From contig JAVYIG010002373.1 of the NCBI GenBank assembly GCA_035222895.1, forward strand, positions 186,001-250,000: a stretch of 64,000 nucleotides of DNA. Direction: 5' to 3'. The notes beneath the pieces were generated by a model. It did no database searches and was not told the DNA's origin. It saw only the letters and a list, made by a program, of their open reading frames with translations. This document shows, one piece after another, positions 32,902 through 45,084 of this stretch. Position 1 is the stretch's first letter, and every line of letters begins with the position of its first letter. Both the position numbers and the translations under genes were made by a program. Source of the stretch: Strongylocentrotus droebachiensis (taxonomy: Eukaryota; Echinodermata; Echinoidea; Camarodonta; Strongylocentrotidae).

Positions 32902-33588
32902 GGCCCGGTCCCACTGCACTTACGGATGCAAAGAGGATGTAAAACGTAAAAAAATCTTGCCATCCGTTGGAAAACGCTATGCATCGAGTGTGTACTCATT
33001 GCATACGTGTTTCTTACGCTCTATCCGTCGAGCATTCGTCCACTGTGATTTCATCCGCGCAAAAAGTTTTGAGCTGCACAAAACGTTTAGAACGGATGAA
33101 CTTCCGCCGTGTACGATGTAAATCCGCGACAAATACGAGCAACAAACGTTCTATGTCCGTTATCATCCGTTAAACGTCCGCTGTATCCTCTCTGCATCCT
33201 CTGGGCATCCTCGCAACTCACATCCGCTGCAGCTGAAAACGGAAAGAGGGAGGAAAGATAAGGTACATGGAACGTATATACATCGTTAGTAGCACGGAAA
33301 TAGAAAGGATGTAAGCGTATGCATCTCGTATATAAAGTATTCAAAGCTGTCATCCACTTCCATCCGCTTTCATCCGCTAGGCTTCCGATGAACATCCTTT
33401 TAACATCCCCGTTACATACTACCCACGTCCGTTATTTTCCGTTCTGTTTTCGCAAATTTTCGCAAATTTTGTTCATTTCTGGAGCGGATGAAAACGGATG
33501 GAGCCATCCCCGAAATTTTTCTCGTCCGCTGTGTCCTTTATGCATACGTTTTGTGTCCTCAGTTCGGCCAGTGGGACCGGGCCATTAC
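32902..33588. mobile_element. MITE with GGCCCGGTCCCACTG inverted ends
   Basis: Perfect 15 bp inverted ends (GGCCCGGTCCCACTG at 32902, CAGTGGGACCGGGCC at about 33571). The interior is rich in ATCCG/CGGAT and GATG motifs repeated on both strands. No credible ORF. The target duplication is unclear (CTTAA on the left, ATTAC on the right). Confidence 0.8.
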
Positions 33589-33894
33589 TGTTAACCTTTA
33601 TGGATTGTCAAGGAAAGGTTTATCTAGGTTGATTTAATATATTCTTGTTGTATGTTGTAAACAAATTACCTTTGTTGTCGTGGGTACACTTTAAATAAGC
33701 ACTCCATCACTATAAATGAAATTGAATTTGTTATACACAAAAATATAATATACATAATATGCACATAATTGTTGTTGATATAGGCCCAAGGGTGTTTGAA
33801 TATGAATTATACAGACTTGTGTCAAGTGCGGATGATATACGAGAGGCACAACAGAATTAAAACACAAATCGTACTCGAAATTTAAGAGCTACAA

Positions 33895-34083
33895 AGAGTA
33901 GAAAATGTTAGAGAGACAAAGAGAGATGGAGAGAGAGGGGGGTGTGAGGAGAGCGGGAGTATTGCACATACAATATACACACGAATCCCAAACGGCGTTA
34001 GCAAAGTCACCGTCAAAAAGTAAAATGTATCCTACAAGGTGAATACATTTGTTGTCGGCTTTAAACACCCCCCTCTCCCTCTC

Positions 34084-34138
<55 letters not shown>

Positions 34139-34286
34139 GTCTATCTGTCTGTCTCACGATTCTCATCCTTTCTCTCTTTCCTTAAGCACATGTAATCTTT
34201 CAAAACAGAAAGCAATACCACGTTAGGTGTTAAGCTGGTAGAAGATTCTTTTATGTCGGCTTTAAACACCCCCCTCTCCCTCTCTC

Positions 34287-34321
<35 letters not shown>

Positions 34322-34440
34322 GTCTATCTGTCTGTCTCACGATTCTCATCCTTTCTCTCTTTCCTTAAGCACATGTAATCTTTCAAAACAGAAAGCAATA
34401 CCACGTTAGGTGTTAAGCTGGTAGAAGATTCTTTTATTTT
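33895..34440 (+). repeat. GA and CT microsatellites with a ~201 bp tandem duplication
   Basis: A GA-rich tract (33900-33955), then two tandem copies of a ~201 bp unit starting GTCGGCTTTAAACACCCCCC at 34054 and 34255. Each holds a CT microsatellite, CTGTCTATCTGTCTGTCTCA and an identical unique tail to GGTAGAAGATTCTTTTA. The copies look identical except for CT run length. Confidence 0.85.
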
Positions 34441-34694
34441 ATTAAAGAAAATCTGTAATCGTACATCGAGTATGAAAGGTAAAAGGATACAAACAAAGTA
34501 AATGATCTAGGCAAAAATATTTTTGTTGAAGGAGTGAATAATTTTAAAGGATATAACAGTTCTGCGGGTATATTAATTTTATTTTTTATTTAAACCGTCT
34601 AAATTGGAATATAAGATTAAGAACGAAAGACGCATGACGTATGTGTGTACGTACATAAACAAAGAAATACATACACGCAAAATCTTTCCCCAAA

Positions 34695-35160
34695 ACAGTG
34701 CGTCCCAGAAAAAACGAAACCGAGAATTATCGATGTTTGATCATAACTTAGTCAGATTTATTATTAATAAATGACACATATTTGGAAAGCTTAGATCCTC
34801 TTCTTTCATTTGATGCAACTCATATGATGCATATTTCACGCATGAGTGATTAAGATCAATTTGAAGAGAGGAAAACAAAAGGTCATTTGGCGGACGATAT
34901 CTGAATTTCAAAGAGAAAATCACATTTCTAGAAAGTTGAGTTTCTGCCCTTTCATATGACACCTCAATCAGGAAAAATGAGCAAGGAATAACAAAGTTCT
35001 GTTTGTTTAAAGTAATGCTTGCATTTCCATAATTTGATTAAACGAATTAAAGAGGATGATCTAAGCTTTACAAAGATGTGTCATTTATCAATTATAATTG
35101 TGATTAAGTTAAGATAAAACATCGATAATTCTCGGTTTCGTTTTTTCTGGGACGCACTGT
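34695..35160. mobile_element. MITE with long inverted ends (CAGTGCGTCCCAGAAAAAAC)
   Basis: The ends are an inverted repeat of more than 100 bp starting ACAGTGCGTCCCAGAAAAAA, including CGAAACCGAGAATTATCGAT; both arms contain AAATGACACAT and AAGCTTAGATC. The flanks suggest a TA target as in Tc1/mariner elements. A truncated second copy is at 56549-56870. The 73-aa frame inside is not a protein. Confidence 0.8.
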
Positions 35161-35463
35161 ATATTATACATCAAAAATGTTTAATCAAGCAGAATAACTA
35201 TACAGGTACTGCAGTAGTACAGCGGAGGAAATTATACTGCGGCTCAGCGTAGATTGTATGGCGTGAGCGCCGTGAATCTCCGGACTTGCCCGCTGGAGGC
35301 AATTGAAATCCTGTACGCTCGCTAAATTTTCAACTGCCAAATAGTAGGCCTACTCCAAAATAGTACTCCCAATTTCCAAATATAACTTTTTCAACCTTAA
35401 AATGGTTGACAAATTTCTGGTCACGGAAAGAGCTCTCTACCAATCAAAAACCAAATAAACATG

Positions 35464-36175
35464 TAGTAGTAATATGATTAATAGTAGTAGTAGTCGTAGT
35501 AATGATAGCAGTAGTAGTTCTTGTAGTATATATTAGTAGTAGTAGTTCGAAGTAGTAGAAGCAGTAGTAATAATAGTAGAAGTAGTATGAGAATTACTAG
35601 TACTAGTAGTAGTAATAGTAGTAGGAGGAGAAGTAGTAGTAATAGGCTATTAGTAATATTAGTAATAATAGTAATAGTAGTAGTAGTAGTAGTAGTAATA
35701 GCAGTAAAAGTAGTAGAAGTAGTAAAGTAGTAGTAATAGAAGGTAGAGGAGTAGTAGTTATAATCGTAGTAACATTAGTTATATTAGTAGTAGTAGTAGT
35801 AGTATTAGTGATAGTAGTTGTAATAATAATAATAGTAGTAGTAGTAGTAGTAGTAGTAGAAGCAGTGGTAATAATATGTAGTAGTAGTAGTAATAGAATT
35901 ACTACTAGTAGTAGTAGTAATAGTAGTCAAAGGAGAAGTAGTAGTAGTAATAGTATATAGTAGGCCTAGTAATACTAGAATTAGTAGTAATAGAAGTAGT
36001 AGAGAAGTAGTAGTTGTAATCGTAGTAACATTAGTAATAATAGTAGTAGTAGGAGTATCAGTAACTTTAGTAATCGTAGAAGTAGATATAGTAGTAGTAA
36101 TAATAGTAGAATTAGTAACAGCAGGAGTAACAGTAGTAGTAGTAGTAGCAGTAGAAATAGAAGTAGTAGTAGGTA
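35464..36175 (+). repeat. Long imperfect TAG/TAA trinucleotide tract
   Basis: About 700 bp of interrupted (TAG)n, with TAA and GAA variants. Open frames on the reverse strand are poly-Thr/Leu/Tyr artefacts. Confidence 0.9.
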
Positions 36176-37265
36176 GCACGTACGACACGATGTTATCACA
36201 GAATGATGTCACTTGGTGGTCATACGGGGGCAAGAGGGACCCCTTGCAGCTTCACCCGAAATTTAGAGGGAAAAAAAGGGGGAAAGAGATATAAGAGACA
36301 AAAATAAAGAGCAAGTATGGAGAGGAGGAAAGGGAACATGATAAGACGACTCTTCGACGCCGGATTGGTCAATTTGTATTTTATCCTCCGTGTACGACTA
36401 CTGCCGCCCCCCATCCTATGTTTGGACCCGTGTTAATCCACATGATTTGCAACTTCAAAAAAGCAATCAGTATATTTTATAACATTCTCACACTCATAAC
36501 GCTGATTAGATATTAATTTACACAGGTGTTTCCTAAAAGCTAAAATCCCCTAAACATTTTGCGCAATGATTTTCTTTTCCTCTCATATTTACGTCAATTT
36601 TGTTTTTAGCATACTTTTGGTTAGTTTCAATTTCCATTACATTTTTTGTTCATACAGTTTGAAGTATGCTTTTATACAATCCAAAGGGATTTTTTGTTTC
36701 AGTTTGTGCTCGATGTGTCTCAAAAGGAGAATTTAAAAAATCAAACAACAACTACACATATGACACACCGAAAGGAGTTTTTCATTGTGTCAGATTACAG
36801 GTTTTATTTCTTTAAAATGCTTGATTACTCCCGTGTTTCTCCCCTTTATGAATTAGAATTAAAATTATTATGAATGAGTAATGGAAACAAAACAGCCAAG
36901 GTTGAATAAATAAATGGCAAGGTGCGAATCACGCTGTCATGCAAGAACGACTACATGATAAAAGATAACAGATTGTACTCCAGATTAAATGCTGAACTAG
37001 GAAAACGGTGTGATTTGTACCACCTCGTACCGACTATATGAAAGTATCCTTTTTTCTAAAGTCAACATAGAAAGTAGATATTCGCTGCTTGTATAGCGCT
37101 CAATTCTATCAGACACATGCTCAATGCATGCGATCTTTATGTACAACAACTGAAACCTCTCCCAGGAAGCTTAACATTTGATATTTTATTGATATATATT
37201 TCCACTTGATTATATGCTCATTGTCATATTCTAATTGTAAATCAGAAGAATAGATAATATTAGAC
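36176..37265. other. Intergenic, nothing assigned
   Basis: Contains a GGGACCCCTTGCAGC-like dispersed-repeat end near 36237, AT-rich DNA and a TATAGCGCT motif near 37096 that may be an inverted SINE tail. No exon supported. Confidence 0.4.
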
Positions 37266-37269
37266 GTAG

Positions 37270-37344
37270 TGTTTGTACTATCATTATTATTATTATTAGT
37301 AGTAGTAATCGTAGCAGTAGTAGCAGAAGTAGTGGTAGTAGTAT

Positions 37345-37380
<36 letters not shown>

Positions 37381-37440
37381 AATTAGCAGCAGTAATAGTA
37401 GTAGTATTAGTAGTAGTAGTAGTAGTAGTAGTAGTAGCTC
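37270..37440 (+). repeat. TAG microsatellite
   Basis: Imperfect (TAG)n, which gives a poly-Val shadow frame. Confidence 0.9.
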
Positions 37441-37969
37441 TAACCTACAACTTTCCTATCACTAGTCACGTGCTTAATATAATACACAAATAATACATGT
37501 TCGCGAGTGCATTGGTGAAAATGCACTACGCGCAGGTTAAGTCACAGTAGGATAATAAACAAGACTTGAGTTTAGTGTCGGTCTCATTGTGACTTTAATA
37601 ACCAGGTGCAGTGCATATCATTAATGCACGAGCTAACACAGGTATTATTTGTTTTATAAGATGGGTCTGTAATTTGAGTATGAAGTTGAGAAATTGACGG
37701 TTGTCATCCCCAAAATGCTTTCCTCGTGCATATGGTAAAAAATAACGCGCGCACACGTGATCCATTTCGACGCTTCTCATTGGCTACATTCTTGAACGCA
37801 TTTTATAAGCCACTATATTATAATGCTTGTTGCACACACAGCGTTTGACGAAGGTCTGCAAAGTCATATTTTTATTTTACAATAAAGCAAATATTGTCTT
37901 ATTGGTGCATGCGAGGATACGAAAAAAAAAATTATGTGATCGATCACCGATAATTTTTATCAGGATGAC

Positions 37970-38085
37970 GTCACTTCCTGTTGCTTTTAGGAAATTTCAG
38001 TCAAGTAATATTTTATTTGTTGTAAAGATACGTTTAGCTTGTATACCAAGTAGATAAAGATGGCATGCAACTTATATTACGGACA
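37970..38085 (+). repeat. Diverged direct duplicate of 41715-41830
   Basis: TCAGGATGACGTCACTT and TTTCAGTCAAGTAATATTTT recur with substitutions as TCAGGATGAAGTCACTT and TTTCAGTCAAGTAATGTTTT at 41715. Function unknown. Confidence 0.6.
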
Positions 38086-38499
38086 CCTCTATGGTAGGCA
38101 TACAAAAGTATAGATTTTTGAAGACAAAAATCGCGAAAATTGGTTCGCGCAAAAAATATATATCAGTCTTTGATTGGATCAAAGCGTCGTTCGTCCACAC
38201 ATACGGGGATAGTATTAATCATATGGGTGCAATTTTCTTCAAATGGAGAAAATCAGGTGCAAAAATTGACACTCAAAAACAATAAAAAGAAAACAAAAAC
38301 AGAACAAATCAACAAACAAAAGTTGTTAAATTACCACCAACTCAAAACCGGCTAGAGTCAGAAGTATACAGGTAGCGATCTAGATTTCTCTACATTACAT
38401 CGTTTATCTTCCTTTCTTTGTTTGTTTTAACAAATTCGGGTGTTGAAAATGTAGGACCAAATCAATTTAATTCCATGGTGGGTGTTGTTCTAAGAATTT

Positions 38500-38724
38500 A
38501 TTGTTACGGAAATATTAGATACCGAACTTGTGTGGAATGGGAAATTCCCGTTTTTGCTTGAAACCCCACTCCCCCCACCCTTCAATAATGCTGCCTCATC
38601 TTTAACAGAGCGGAATATTTTTCTTTTCAAGCATTCGATGCGCTTCTCTTCGCAAGACCTGTATGCACAGGTCATACACCTGCTTCATTTGGGTTTCATG
38701 CTGCTCTCTAGATCGGATCAGTTG
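38500..38724 (+). promoter_or_regulatory. Possible 5' UTR exon of gene 3
   Basis: A strong donor G|GTAAGT follows 38724 after a non-repetitive stretch that includes a small palindrome (ACCTGTATGCACAGGT). Gene 3's signal exon has an acceptor upstream of its ATG, so a leader exon should exist upstream. This is a candidate only. Confidence 0.25.
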
Positions 38725-38759
38725 GTAAGTCCTCTTCGTTGATAATAACTTAATAACTC

Positions 38760-39840
38760 ATTCCCCTTATGTTAGTTTGAAAAAATATCAGAAATCAGGA
38801 GATAATATGTCTTTTTAAAAGAGTTGCTCTTAAAATGCGCTCTTGATTGAAATATAACAAGCAATAGCTGAAACATTTGCACCAGATATTTGTGTGCACT
38901 TAATTTTACCCATTTCTATATGCAGTGTGTATGATCTCCAGGAAGACTGAGTCAATTTGTTTTCATCTTACCATTCCCAAACTTCAAAACATCAAGTGTT
39001 ATATTTCGAAATATAATCGGCATATTTCTCTATTGCTTCCACAACTTTCGCAACGCTTTTTCATGACCAGATCTCAACTTCATCTTTAATTCTAATATTT
39101 CAAAACATTAACGTTCATTGTGATTTGTGGAAAAGGTCATTCTTTTTAGCACAGGGATATCAACCAACACCATATTGTTGTTATATAATTTTATATTCGA
39201 ATAAAAGATTAAATTCGAGGGCACATGCGTTGTCATATTTTGTGTTTACAATAACGCATTTCAAATGTATGTCTTATTGGTGCATGCGATACCAATATTT
39301 ATATTGTTTTGTTTTTCTCTTATTGGTCACTGTTGTTTTTTATTCTATTATATTTGATTTATTTATGTTTGGATTGCCACATAAACTTAGCTTGAGAGCG
39401 TGGTAATATATGAAATAATTCATATATACAAAAATGAAGTTGGGGATGGGAGTGAAAAAGATTCCAAGGCCATTTTTTATAAAGTTCTGTGGTGTTTGAG
39501 TGATTGGTTTTCATTTATAGATCATTTATTTCAACAACAACAAAATATCAATGCAATGAAAAAAACAATGGTAAAGTTAATTTCTATTCTTGATAGATGT
39601 CATTATTCCTTTAATAATCTATGGTTTCTTAATGCATTTCCGGGTGGTTTACTATTGCTAATGGTATGACGTTATTGCAGTAAGAAAACAATTTGCGGAT
39701 AAAGTATTCATATATGCTTGTTCCACATCTTTTATTTCATAAATCTCTTCCTATCCTTCATGTATAAGGCTTTTTTGTATGAAGTGTTGGATATTGACAG
39801 AATGTACATTTCCATGCATTAAATGTTCTTCATCCTTCTC
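38760..39840. other. Intergenic, nothing assigned
   Basis: AT-rich. The short frames at 39125-39669 have no recognisable domain. Confidence 0.4.
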
Positions 39841-40905
39841 TTTTTTGATGCGTTTTGTAATTTATTGTGAATATTAATAGATGAGCTGGCATTTCTGAAT
39901 AAATAAGGCTATTGTTGAAGCTTTTGTTTAAAGCATTTGTGAATATATTATCGATTGAAGTAGCAGAAGATAAGTTTATTCTAGCTGGTTCATTAATAAG
40001 TGGATGTACTGCATTGGAAGATAATAAATTAAGCAGAGTTGAAAAAATTGTTGTCTTGTAAGCTAGAAGGCAATATGTCTTCATTAACATCGCCTACTAA
40101 AGGCATCGTTTAACAATGTTAAAGCTGAGATGCATGGCCCTACGTGTTATCAGTGTCTTTAATATGGTGTAATATTGAAGCCCTAAAAAAATCGCACTTC
40201 AAAATAATCATGAAGTGCCTCAAAGAGGTAAAAATCTTTGAGTGACCGGTTTTACCATACTCGTTTACCCCAATAGACTGCAATGTTATGGAAATCGTTA
40301 GGAAAATGCATTTTTTTTCCTCGAATTACAATCATAATTATCTCGATAATCAGACAGGCGATCGGCTTGTAAAATTTATGGGGTTCCTGACTGACCTAAA
40401 GGTTTATAATTATCATTGCAGCATGAGCTGAATCCAGGATTTTGTTTCATAACCTGAGACAAAATACCCAATCCCTTTAAATATACTTCCTTATTTTCTT
40501 GAGATAGTATATTCAAGGATGTTTCTAAATAACATGATTCAATGTGGTTGTTTCGAAGTCTATATATTGCACCGAGCCACCGAACAATGTTTTTGCCCTT
40601 ATCATTTTCAATTTCAATAAAAGTTCGTTCGATTCTTTCAATGTAAACATCCACACTTGGTTTAAATTTGGACTCGTCATGAATATATATAGCAATCTCA
40701 CCTCATCCTCCTGATGCACGGTCTGCTTGAATCATGGTATAATATTTTTAATTAAATAAGGATGGGGAATTCTTATTCAGTCATGTTTCGGAGATGGCTA
40801 TTTACAGTGATGGGAACATTATTTAGGTTGTAAAGGAGAGTTTCAATTATTTCAAAGTTTTATTGAGGGTTCCCGCATTACAGTGTAAGATGCTGAATAA
40901 GGTTT
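39840..40905 (-). pseudogene. Decayed LINE endonuclease (APE type)
   Basis: Read on the minus strand, three blocks follow the order of an APE-type endonuclease. 40905-40770 has FSILHCNA and IAISET followed by TGA in place of the usual Trp. 40740-40500 has FIEIENDKGKNI, AIYRLRNNH and ENKEVYLKG. 40095-39850 has NEPARINLSSATSIDNIFTN and PAHLLIFTI. Frameshifts and stops break it throughout. No reverse transcriptase follows, so this is an isolated fragment of a non-LTR element. Confidence 0.75.
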
Positions 40906-40968
40906 TGCTACTGTGATTGTCAATAAATTGGGATACAAAATTATCTGGAGATTAAAATTGACACTCCT

Positions 40969-41129
40969 AGGCCCCGTTTCCCCCAAACTTACCATTGATG
41001 GTAACTTTGCCATCAATGGTAACTACCACGGAAACCTTGATTTTGATTGGCTGTTGAGCCCTGTTACCATGGTAGTTGTTATTGATGTCAAAGTTACCAT
41101 CAACGATAAGTGTTATGCAACGGGGTCCT
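40969..41129. mobile_element. Short MITE, AGGCCCCGTT family
   Basis: About 160 bp with imperfect inverted ends: AGGCCCCGTTTC plus ATGGTAACTTTG on the left, CAAAGTTACCAT plus AACGGGGTCCT on the right. An internal palindrome, ACCATTGATGGT, is repeated. Confidence 0.7.
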
Positions 41130-41714
41130 GGTCATTACCAGATAGCAGTATATTACTTGGATCAACGATCGTGCCGATAAGTGGAGTTTCCTTTATAAAA
41201 TGTTTTACGGTTAAGGTATCTTGTTGAGAGTGATAGTATAACAGAAGGGGTTAAGCTGTGCAGAACGAAGGAGAGTTGAAGGGCATGGTGCTAAGATACG
41301 TGTAGAAGTACATAGATGAAGGTGAAATGAAGATGAAAAGTAAACTAGTGAATTTCAAAAGGGATTTTATATTCCTCTTTCCTGGAGGTTAACCTTTACA
41401 TTGATCAACCCTTACGTAGCAGAACAATAACATGTACATGTAAATATAAAGCGCCTTTAAATACTGAAAGTAAATAATCAAACTAAAGCGATATACGGTA
41501 GTGAATGAACAAAAATGAGACGGTGAGTGGTGTTTCCTGATGTAAAAGTCATCATAATTGGAAGAAAAATCATATTTTAACACGAAACGAAAAAGGAGGA
41601 AGATAACAATTTGATTAGTCGAGTACACATCGTATTCAAGACTCACAGTTTCATAGTGACGAGTGTGTTATAAAGAAATGGCGAAACCGATTACAAACGA
41701 GTTTCAAACAAATT

Positions 41715-41830
41715 TTGTATCAGGATGAAGTCACTTTATGTTGCTTTAAGTACATTTCAGTCAAGTAATGTTTTAATTGTTGTAAATGATTTTTGGCTTG
41801 CACCCAGTACATAGCAATTGCATGCTCTAT
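41715..41830 (+). repeat. Diverged direct duplicate of 37970-38085
   Basis: See the partner copy; the AT-rich surroundings to 42290 hold no supported gene. Confidence 0.6.
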
Positions 41831-42289
41831 CTTGTAATTTAAAACAAGTCAGACAAAAATCTGGGAACTAGCAATATTTGAACGTGGCTTCTTCTGCTTT
41901 CCGGGCAGCGAGTCTACTACCAGGACATCACTGGTCCATGGCTCAGTCACGATGAACTGGAAACAAATACATCAGCTCTCCTGATTCATTCTTACTTATT
42001 AATATTCATCAGACCACAATTTGGACGATAGCCTGTTAGGCTTCATGGAAGAGGTTTCAATAATTGTAAAAAGAAATACGGCTTGCACTCAAGACATAAA
42101 GATGGGCATGTTCTTTTTTGTCTTCAATTTCAATTGTTTTCAATTACATTATTCTACATGCTCATTGCTTTTATTTCTTTGCATTTATTCTACTCATATT
42201 TGTTCTATTTTTATCTTTAAAATCGTTAATACTAGCATTATTAATCAATGATAATACAACAGCAACAACTACTTCTATATAACTAATTA

Positions 42290-42352
42290 TTCTTCTTCTT
42301 CTACTACTGTTACTACTACTACTACTAATACTACTATTACTACTGCTACTCA

Positions 42353-42389
<37 letters not shown>

Positions 42390-42442
42390 GGCCTACTACT
42401 ATTACTACTACTAATACTACTACCACTACTACAACTACTGCA

Positions 42443-42486
<44 letters not shown>

Positions 42487-42622
42487 TACTACTATTAGTA
42501 CTACTACTACTACTACCACCACCACTATTACCACTACTAGGCCTACAACTACTACTACTACAACTACTACTACTATTACTACTACTACTACTACTACTAC
42601 TTCATTATTAATTATTTTAATA

Positions 42623-42659
<37 letters not shown>

Positions 42660-42660
42660 C
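42290..42660 (+). repeat. TAC and GAT trinucleotide microsatellites
   Basis: Imperfect (TAC)n from about 42290 to 42600, then a clean (GAT)n at 42624-42659, ending about 100 bases upstream of gene 3's signal-peptide exon. Confidence 0.9.
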
Positions 42661-42762
42661 AGGTCAGCAATGTGATACATATGAAATAATATTTGGAAAA
42701 ATTAATAGTCTCATTAAATGTTCCTATCTCTTCTAGACTGGCTCCGTACTCCGACATCAAAC

Positions 42763-42832
42763 ATGTCCCGGCTTGTTGTATTTTGCCTCGGGTTTACGAT
42801 TTTGTCTCAGTGTTTGCTCTTCATTCAATGCA
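42763..42832 (+). CDS. Gene 3 (LDLR class B-type), exon 1: signal peptide
   Basis: The ATG at 42763 lies in an exon that starts after TCTCTTCTAG (42736) and ends at a strong GTAAGT donor, phase 1. It encodes MSRLVVFCLGFTILSQCLLF plus IQC, a clear signal peptide. The phase matches the next recognised exon at 58413, so they can be joined directly, but a missed exon in the 15.6 kb intron is possible. A leader exon upstream is implied by the acceptor. Confidence 0.65.
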
Positions 42833-44840
42833 GTAAGTTTTCACTTTACCAATACATTATATTTTTATCATTACAAACATATTCAACATCTACAGACCAA
42901 GGTGAGTGAAAAAGCCATTGCGTAAATACAAAAAAAGTTTATATATGTTAATTAAAGTACTATTACCAGTCTCTTTTTAAAGTAAAAGATTATATCATGT
43001 TTTGTGTGGTTATGAATAAAATGAACTTAAAACTGAAATTGAACTAGAACTTGACAGGGATTATTCTAAAATGCACGATGTCTAACTTCTCCATGTTTTA
43101 AAAGATATGTGGATATTTGAGGTCATTTGAACCCTTAGCTAATTACGAACTGGTCTTTTTGTCCGTCTTTTCGGCATTCGATCTACATTTCTTCGTGTAT
43201 TTCTTTGATTTGAATTGATTTAAGTAATTGTATATACTTCAACTGAAACGAATTGTGAAAATCTAAGATTGGAAAACAAAAGTTGAAATATCATGCAGAG
43301 GGGTGCAATAGTGAATGTTTTTTATTTTTTTATAAATGAAGTTAAATACAGTGGTGATGATTTTATTTTTTAAAGAAAAATTCAACTCTTTTAAATACAA
43401 TTTCATGTATTCTTTCACTATCAATAAATTTATTTCAAAGACTTTAGTTGAAACCGAGTGATTCTTAAAACATGTTTAAAATAATCAGTTAATCATTAAT
43501 CAATACTGAAACTGTCAGGGGAAATTAGACACAGAATGACAGTTTCCGCTTGCCAGTCAGTCGGAAACATTTGTACAACATAGAGTACCGAAGTGCTAAC
43601 GTCATTTTCGCTCGTCGCTCAGGTTACTGGTTCCAAGCAAAAGAGCCCACGCTTGAGGTTCGCCGCTTCAGCATTCAAGCAACGGGCTGGATCAGGGTGA
43701 ATTCAATGTTTGGCGTTGGTGTGATCACCACGCCATTGTTTAGCACAAAATTGTTTGGAACCAGCAACCTTGGCAACTTGGCTAATATGACGTCACACTT
43801 TAGTACCCTACGATACGTGCGGTGTTTTTAGACAGATGGCTCAATGCACTGATTAATTTCTATTTCCGCATGGAAGGGGACCCAAAACGTTTTTTTCTTC
43901 TTTTCTTTTCTTTCCAAAACTTTACGTTACATTTGTTTCATATGTTCATTGTTTATATGTGCTTACGCTACGTTCATTTTCTAATCCGTTGATATGTTAT
44001 GCATGGAAATAAAACGAAATTTCAATTCATGAATAGACTGGAATAAAAAGGAAAACAAATTACACCACGAGATAAAAGATTATCTTGGTGAGACCAAGAC
44101 TATATTCGGAACAATGCTCTCTTTATTTATTTCTTTCTCTTTTCTCCTCCTCCTTCTTGTTCTTTCACTTTTTTCTCATTCTTCTTCCTTGTTAATTCTG
44201 TTCTCTTCCTTTTTCTCTCTAGCACGCTCTCTCTTTCTTTCCCTCTCTTCCCCTTCCTCATTCCTGTTCTTTCACTTTTCTCATTCTCAATCTTTCTTGT
44301 CTATCCTATTCTCTTCTCTTTTCCCTCTTTGTCCTTGCAATAAACTCTTTATTTTCCCTCTTTTTTGTATTCTTGAATACAATTTTTTTTTTCTTTCAGA
44401 AACTCTGTGTTTTTTTTACAGGTTCCTCAATTTTTCTCAAAATAAGATGTATAATTAAGATTGATTATATTTTTACAATTCTTTGATAATGATGCAATGT
44501 ATATGTTCACTAAAGAAGTATGTACATCATTTAATAATTGCAACATTATAATTGTACCGATTTTGGTAATGCACTGATTTGTTTTGTTTATGTTATATCA
44601 TATATGTTATATGAGAAAAAGGAAATAAATTTGAACCATTGAACCACACTGATATGAACAAATATACAGTGCACAACATTTTTTCTTTTTCATATTGCTC
44701 CGGTTGTCTCATTTTCGCCAGCACAAACGTAGGCTAGTTCGCGTATATAGCAGACGGCAATCGGCGGATCAGATGACTCTTGATAGTGATTTTGTATGTG
44801 AGATTGCTTTGCTAAATATAAAATACAAGAATATTTTCCA
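42833..44840. other. Gene 3 intron 1, left part
   Basis: AT-rich intron. GAATAAAATGAACTT near 43016 and GGAAATAAATTTGAACC near 44621 resemble LINE 3' ends, but no coding part was found. 43510-43860 is less AT-rich and has a 93-aa frame without recognisable domains. A CT-rich tract lies at 44130-44400. Confidence 0.4.
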
Positions 44841-44844
44841 TTTC

Positions 44845-45060
44845 TTTAAGGGGAGCCTTCCAAAGTTGCGACTGTGCCCGAACGCGTCGGGGCGCCATGA
44901 ATAGAAAGGTTGCGCCTCAAGAAACGCAAAGGGGCGCAAAGGGGCGCAAAGGGGCGTGACAGTTACCCTCACCTGATTCTTGCATATGAAAAGAAACTGT
45001 CTATTGTTGGTATAAACCCGCTCTATTCTTCTTGCGCCCTTTTGCGCCCTACCAGACGAT
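44845..45060 (+). repeat. GCGCAAAGGG repeat, inverted partner of 55835-56108
   Basis: GGAGCCTTCCAAAGTTGCGA, TGCCCGAACGCGTCGGGGCG and runs of GGGGCGCAAA recur inverted near 56108-55850. Both copies lie in the same intron, about 11 kb apart. Confidence 0.75.
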
Positions 45061-45084
45061 GGAAGATTATCTCTCCCGCCCAGG

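Noticed and set aside
32661-32919. SLYVND-like residues resembling a reverse transcriptase
   Set aside because: Only about ten residues match, next to poly-T; too short to call a second LINE.
42346-42534. Poly-Val frame, also at 37269
   Set aside because: Translation of TAC/TAG trinucleotide repeats.
43550-43831. 93-codon frame in gene 3 intron 1
   Set aside because: No recognisable domain, and joining exon 1 directly to 58413 already fits the phase.
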